This document shows, piece by piece, positions 62,701-64,000 of a DNA stretch of 64,000 bases (its first letter is position 1; the number at the start of each line of letters is the position of its first letter). Both the position numbers and the translations under genes were made by a program. The stretch comes from Actinocatenispora sp963805605 (GTDB taxonomy: Bacteria; Actinomycetota; Actinomycetes; Mycobacteriales; Micromonosporaceae): assembly GCA_963805605.1 (NCBI GenBank), contig CAWDUX010000002.1, positions 2,294,001 through 2,358,000 of the forward strand, given 5' to 3'. The notes beneath the pieces are model-generated. The model searched no databases, was not told where the DNA came from, and saw only the letters and a list, made by a program, of their open reading frames with translations.

Positions 62701-63875
62701 TGGGTCTCGGCTGGGCTGCTCTGAAGCGCGAAGGCGATCTGAAACAACGGGTGGCGAGCGAGGTCACGTTCAGGTGAGATCTCGGCGACCAGGCGATCGA
62801 AAGGGACATCCTGATGGCTCAGCGCCCTGAGCGCGTCCTGACGGATGTCCGAAACGATGCCGGAGAATCCTTTGGCGTCGTCCAGTCTGGATCTCAGGAC
62901 GACCGAGTTGACGAAGAAGCCGATCAGTGGCTCGACTTCGGGATGCGATCGGCCTGAAACGGGGGTGCCGATCACCATATCCGTTGTGCCGGCGTATCTT
63001 CCCAGCAGAATTTGGAGTGCGCTGAGAAACACCATGAAGGGCGTGGCCCCTGAATCCCGACCGATCGAGAGGAGGGCCGCCGCCAGTTCGGCGGGGACGA
63101 GAGTGGTGACGCTGCCGCCCCGTCCCTCCCAGGACGAGGGCCGGGAGCGATCGGTTCGCACCTCTGTCGGTACGGCATCGCTGAGATAGTCGCGCCAGAA
63201 ATCCAGTTCTCGGCCGAGCCTGGACCCGGACATCCACTCGCGCTGCCAGGCCGCATAGTCGCCGTACTGCACCCCGGGAGGCTCGGGCACACGGCCACTG
63301 CCCGATGTCAGACTGCTGTACGCGGCGTCAAGCTCGGAGATCAGCACGTCCATGGACCACCCGTCAAAGACAGCGTGGTGGACAACTATCAGAAGCACGT
63401 GGTCGTGCGGCCCGAGAATGGCCAGACGCGCACGTAGCAACGGCTCGCATGCCAGGTCGAACGGGCGTCCCACCTCCACTCCTGCCAATTGCACGAACCC
63501 GGCCATGCCCGAATGGGTGAGATCGATCAGTGGCAGGTCAGGCGGCGCGGGGGGATCGATGACCTGCCTTGGTGCGCCATCGACCGTGAGAATGCGGGAT
63601 CGAAGGATCTCGTGCCGCTCCGTGACACGGCCGAGCGCGGCAGCGAGGGCCGGTGCGTCGAGTTCGCCCGCGAGGCGAACCGCCACGGGCAGCACATACT
63701 CCGACGACTCGGGCCGTAGCCCCTGGAGAAACCAGAGCTGCTCCTGAGCGAACGACAGCGGTACGGACCCGTCCCGCGACATCTTCCGAAGAGTGGGCCT
63801 GTCGTGGCCGGCTCGGCCCTGCAACCGCTGCCGCAGGAGGGCGGCACGGCGGGCGTCCTCAGCGCGCATGTTCAC
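56709..63875 (-). CDS. NRPS, C-A-T-C-A-T-TE with Cys thioesterase
   Basis: A 2388-aa synthetase; its GTG overlaps the upstream TGA. Domains: C1 (about 38-480; VVHHAVFDGWS), A1 (about 490-1010; pocket D-F-W-S-Y-G-M-V-H-K, close to the Thr code), T1 (FALGGDSIKAVR), C2 (about 1120-1550; starts VSALQAGMLYEML, catalytic ECHAILDGWS), A2 (about 1570-2050; D-I-L-Q-L-G-M-V-W-K, matching Gly), T2 (FQIGGQSLLALK), TE (about 2130-2388). The TE nucleophile is Cys2204 (LLGWCGGAAIAW), with Asp2230 and His2370 (GDHFTV). C2 resembles condensation domains that act on modified Ser/Thr units. Last synthetase of the assembly line. Confidence 0.92.
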   Translation of the reverse strand: MNMRAEDARRAALLRQRLQGRAGHDRPTLRKMSRDGSVPLSFAQEQLWFLQGLRPESSEYVLPVAVRLAGELDAPALAAALGRVTERHEILRSRILTVDGAPRQVIDPPAPPDLPLIDLTHSGMAGFVQLAGVEVGRPFDLACEPLLRARLAILGPHDHVLLIVVHHAVFDGWSMDVLISELDAAYSSLTSGSGRVPEPPGVQYGDYAAWQREWMSGSRLGRELDFWRDYLSDAVPTEVRTDRSRPSSWEGRGGSVTTLVPAELAAALLSIGRDSGATPFMVFLSALQILLGRYAGTTDMVIGTPVSGRSHPEVEPLIGFFVNSVVLRSRLDDAKGFSGIVSDIRQDALRALSHQDVPFDRLVAEISPERDLARHPLFQIAFALQSSPAETQGCRIGDLQGEILRVDNETAKFDLTWTMQERTDGSYLLDVQYATALYERETIGRMTRQFLRLLESVVADPLLPIGQLTISTDSERDELSRDPQILAPPRLPLHRLFAAIARRQSESPALVHQRTVTSYGELETRSNQLANKLRSLGVDLEDPVGLLMNRSADVVVAMLAVLKAGGFYVPLDPRLPADRISYMMKDVGADLVIVDREHRGPVDAPFGVTTVEASEFPDSVPDSPVHPDNLAYVIYTSGSTGQPKGVAVTHANIMRLFTSVEREVGFSAGDVWSCTHSFSFDFSVWELWAGLLYGGRTVIIDTEVARSPALLLDVLREERVSRLSQTPSAFLGLTEQIAEGARPAPSLRAVYFGGEALTPSQLSPWFDRFGERAPTFVNMFGITETTVHVTYREIQPKDIERGRSMIGRPIWDLGVRVLNNSGGLAAHGVPGEIHVCGPGLARGYWRRPALTAERFVPNPYTETPGSRMYRSGDTGRQLEMNDIEYLGRGDHQVKVRGFRIELGEVESALRAHPEVKAALVDAHGEGVARGLAAYVVPTHEGMPSVDSLRSFMLDRIPAYMLPAWWIELSALPLNASGKVDRRSLPAPQGARPHLGQVYVPPRDSFEKTVAEVWQQVLGLDDVGAFDNFFALGGDSIKAVRVVGRLAQVGIALTVADLFGCQTVAALKSVVGADQPSTKQFIPPLAMIDEATRGALPADVEDAYPVSALQAGMLYEMLSNQDLNLYHNVTSMRIRDGIPFDETSFRAAVDLLVERNEALRTSFDLDTFDQPLQLVRSHARANVHYHDLRSLGPQEQESALTTFARARRREPLEISSAPLIRFDIHQTGPEEFWLSVTECHAILDGWSHHVLMGELMADYRSFVTGQTPVRADAPLPCTRPRFVDFVAAEHAAMQSSAHRMFWSQKLSQAEPLAIPSGFADETSNEFHDFVIPITDLLDGLGRLAAAAGAPLKSVLLAAHLVALGEATGRRRFHTGLITNGRPEVEGGDDVRGMFLNTVPFVAELHAGRWVDLVRSVLGAEVELLPYRLFPLPAMKSNWADLVPVPEVVFNYLNFTEVDDSTLDHAHAADYSPNEAALHVSTEPGAMILTAHAARISRRHLECLGRLYREVLAAMADDPTGDAGRTFRSPETQQAWDRWNANDTAPPAEMAVRRIAAQRGQDVALVCGSQRLTYAELNRRANRLAGYLRRRGVGPEVLVAVCLRRNVDLVVALLAVLRAGGAYVPLDPRHPVKRLEYQVHDSAARFALTDSAVLDGSLGTTEIVRSDQLDLDGAPEVDPDVPVEPAALAYVIYTSGSTGRPKGVAVTRQGFENLVHAIIDRPGMSADTVLVAVTTVAFDISVLELFAPLAVGATVILASSDEAADPALLTELLTRSGATMMQATPVTWQLLLDADWVPPEGFTALCGGEKLPAQLAADLVRSGATVWDMYGPTETTVWSMARQVALDRNAWWPIANNSVYLLDRDSRPVQDGVMGELHIGGLGLARGYVGKPALTAERFVPDPFSSRPGSRMYCSGDVAQGSTVALEILGRKDHQVKIRGFRIELGEVEDAIATHPGVRAAVASTRGEGAEVTLVGYFIPAGTRAPDGSELHAFLSGRLPEYMLPTEWVSLVEFPLTASGKIDRAALPAPSVRPQRTITAPPGTPTEKTIAAVWSRVLGVEEIGIHEDFFQIGGQSLLALKVIGDLRRDHGLTLTLRDLVSERTVAALAALSTGTGQTPEEPAAIWFRMTGSKPPLLCVHPGGGSGHWYAPLADAAGEDQPVVAFEWPGLNGTEVPLISVEQMAERYLDELRSRRPKGPYRLLGWCGGAAIAWHMAKELRCNGEDVEFSLLDPVGDLWMEQNFTEELSLMRTCEGLLTRILDGTSPATEADDRRQVVQIMRSVVDDDRGVPVSEDAFEPSWLQRVGVWRQMLEVQLAYRFDTFPGSWRLIVGDEVVQGEHEVIRGHHLDDYIARWRELTEGEVEVKRISGDHFTVLRSPHVEGLVSILMQ

Positions 63876-64000
63876 TGCATCCCGTCACTCTGCTTGAGCT
63901 GTGCTTCGATCTCGGAATCACTCATACCCTCAATCTCGGCCGTGACAGCCTCTTCGATGACTCGGGCAAGGCCCTCGACAGTGTCGGTGTCAAAGACAGT
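63872..64000 (-). CDS. C-terminal end of an upstream carrier-bearing synthetase (runs off right edge)
   Basis: The last 42 codons read FDTDTVEGLARVIEEAVTAE, IEGMSDSEIEAQLKQSDGMQ and TGA, the closing helices of a phosphopantetheine carrier domain plus a short acidic tail of the LSDxE type found at ends of NRPS/PKS proteins. The stop overlaps the GTG of the NRPS, so the operon continues to the right. Confidence 0.75.
   Translation of the reverse strand, partial: TVFDTDTVEGLARVIEEAVTAEIEGMSDSEIEAQLKQSDGMQ

Noticed and set aside
1..64000. CRISPR arrays, rRNA genes, insertion sequences, integrase genes
   Set aside because: No regular repeat-spacer pattern, rRNA sequence, transposase or integrase was recognised on either strand.

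Overview
The window comes from a high-GC actinomycete. Evidence is the strong G/C bias at third codon positions, frequent GTG starts, actinobacterial families (an XRE regulator/DUF397 pair, MHS transporter, SpoIIE-type phosphatase, DUF4243) and a tRNA-Ser and tRNA-Arg typical of the phylum. A filamentous Micromonosporales/Streptomyces-like host is likely, but I cannot name the species from sequence alone.

Bases 1-32,900 are chromosomal, very GC-rich and mostly housekeeping or catabolic. In order: the start of an acyl-CoA dehydrogenase behind three palindromic operator candidates; a SpoIIE phosphatase; an RlpA-like protein; a polyprenol-phosphate mannosyltransferase; an S66 carboxypeptidase; DUF4243; GtrA; a PhyH dioxygenase; a GOLPH3-like protein; an acetamidase/formamidase plus APC permease pair whose frames are broken by many one-base shifts (about 8.6-10.2 kb); redox and hydrolase genes; an XRE/DUF397 pair; and a family of palindromic intergenic repeats at 15.2-15.9 and 20.3-20.5 kb. 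The operon at 20.7-26.3 kb (N-acyl-D-amino-acid deacylase, IclR, PLP deaminase, KDPG aldolase, KDG kinase, RidA, with a divergent MHS transporter) reads as a complete route from N-acetyl-D-glucosaminate to pyruvate and glyceraldehyde 3-phosphate. A two-component system, a lone FtsX ectodomain protein and two tRNAs follow.

From the tRNA-Arg (32.8 kb) to the right edge the DNA is accessory and visibly less GC-extreme. The first block (33.2-45.7 kb) is a class I lanthipeptide locus of the FxLD type: a 53-aa precursor, a full-length LanB, a LanC and a PCMT-like methyltransferase of the FxLD system, plus regulators, small ORFs, an asparaginase and a PPC-domain protein. The precursor core holds five Cys and an Asn-Asp-Gly sequence, so an isoaspartate or aspartimide product is plausible.

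The second block (45.9 kb to the edge, all on the minus strand, tightly spaced or overlapping) is a nonribosomal peptide cluster that runs out of the window. It has one synthetase A-T-C-A-T and one C-A-T-C-A-T-TE, an SbnA-like diaminopropionate synthase, a threonine-dehydratase-like enzyme, a divergent ornithine-carbamoyltransferase homologue lacking the ornithine-binding motifs, an ATP-grasp ligase, an exporter and an unrecognised 45-aa coupled ORF. The terminal thioesterase has Cys in place of Ser. The module before the second condensation domain has a Thr-like code, and that C domain looks like the dehydrating type. Together they suggest a peptide with (ureido)diaminopropionate and dehydrobutyrine-Gly, released by an unusual Cys thioesterase.
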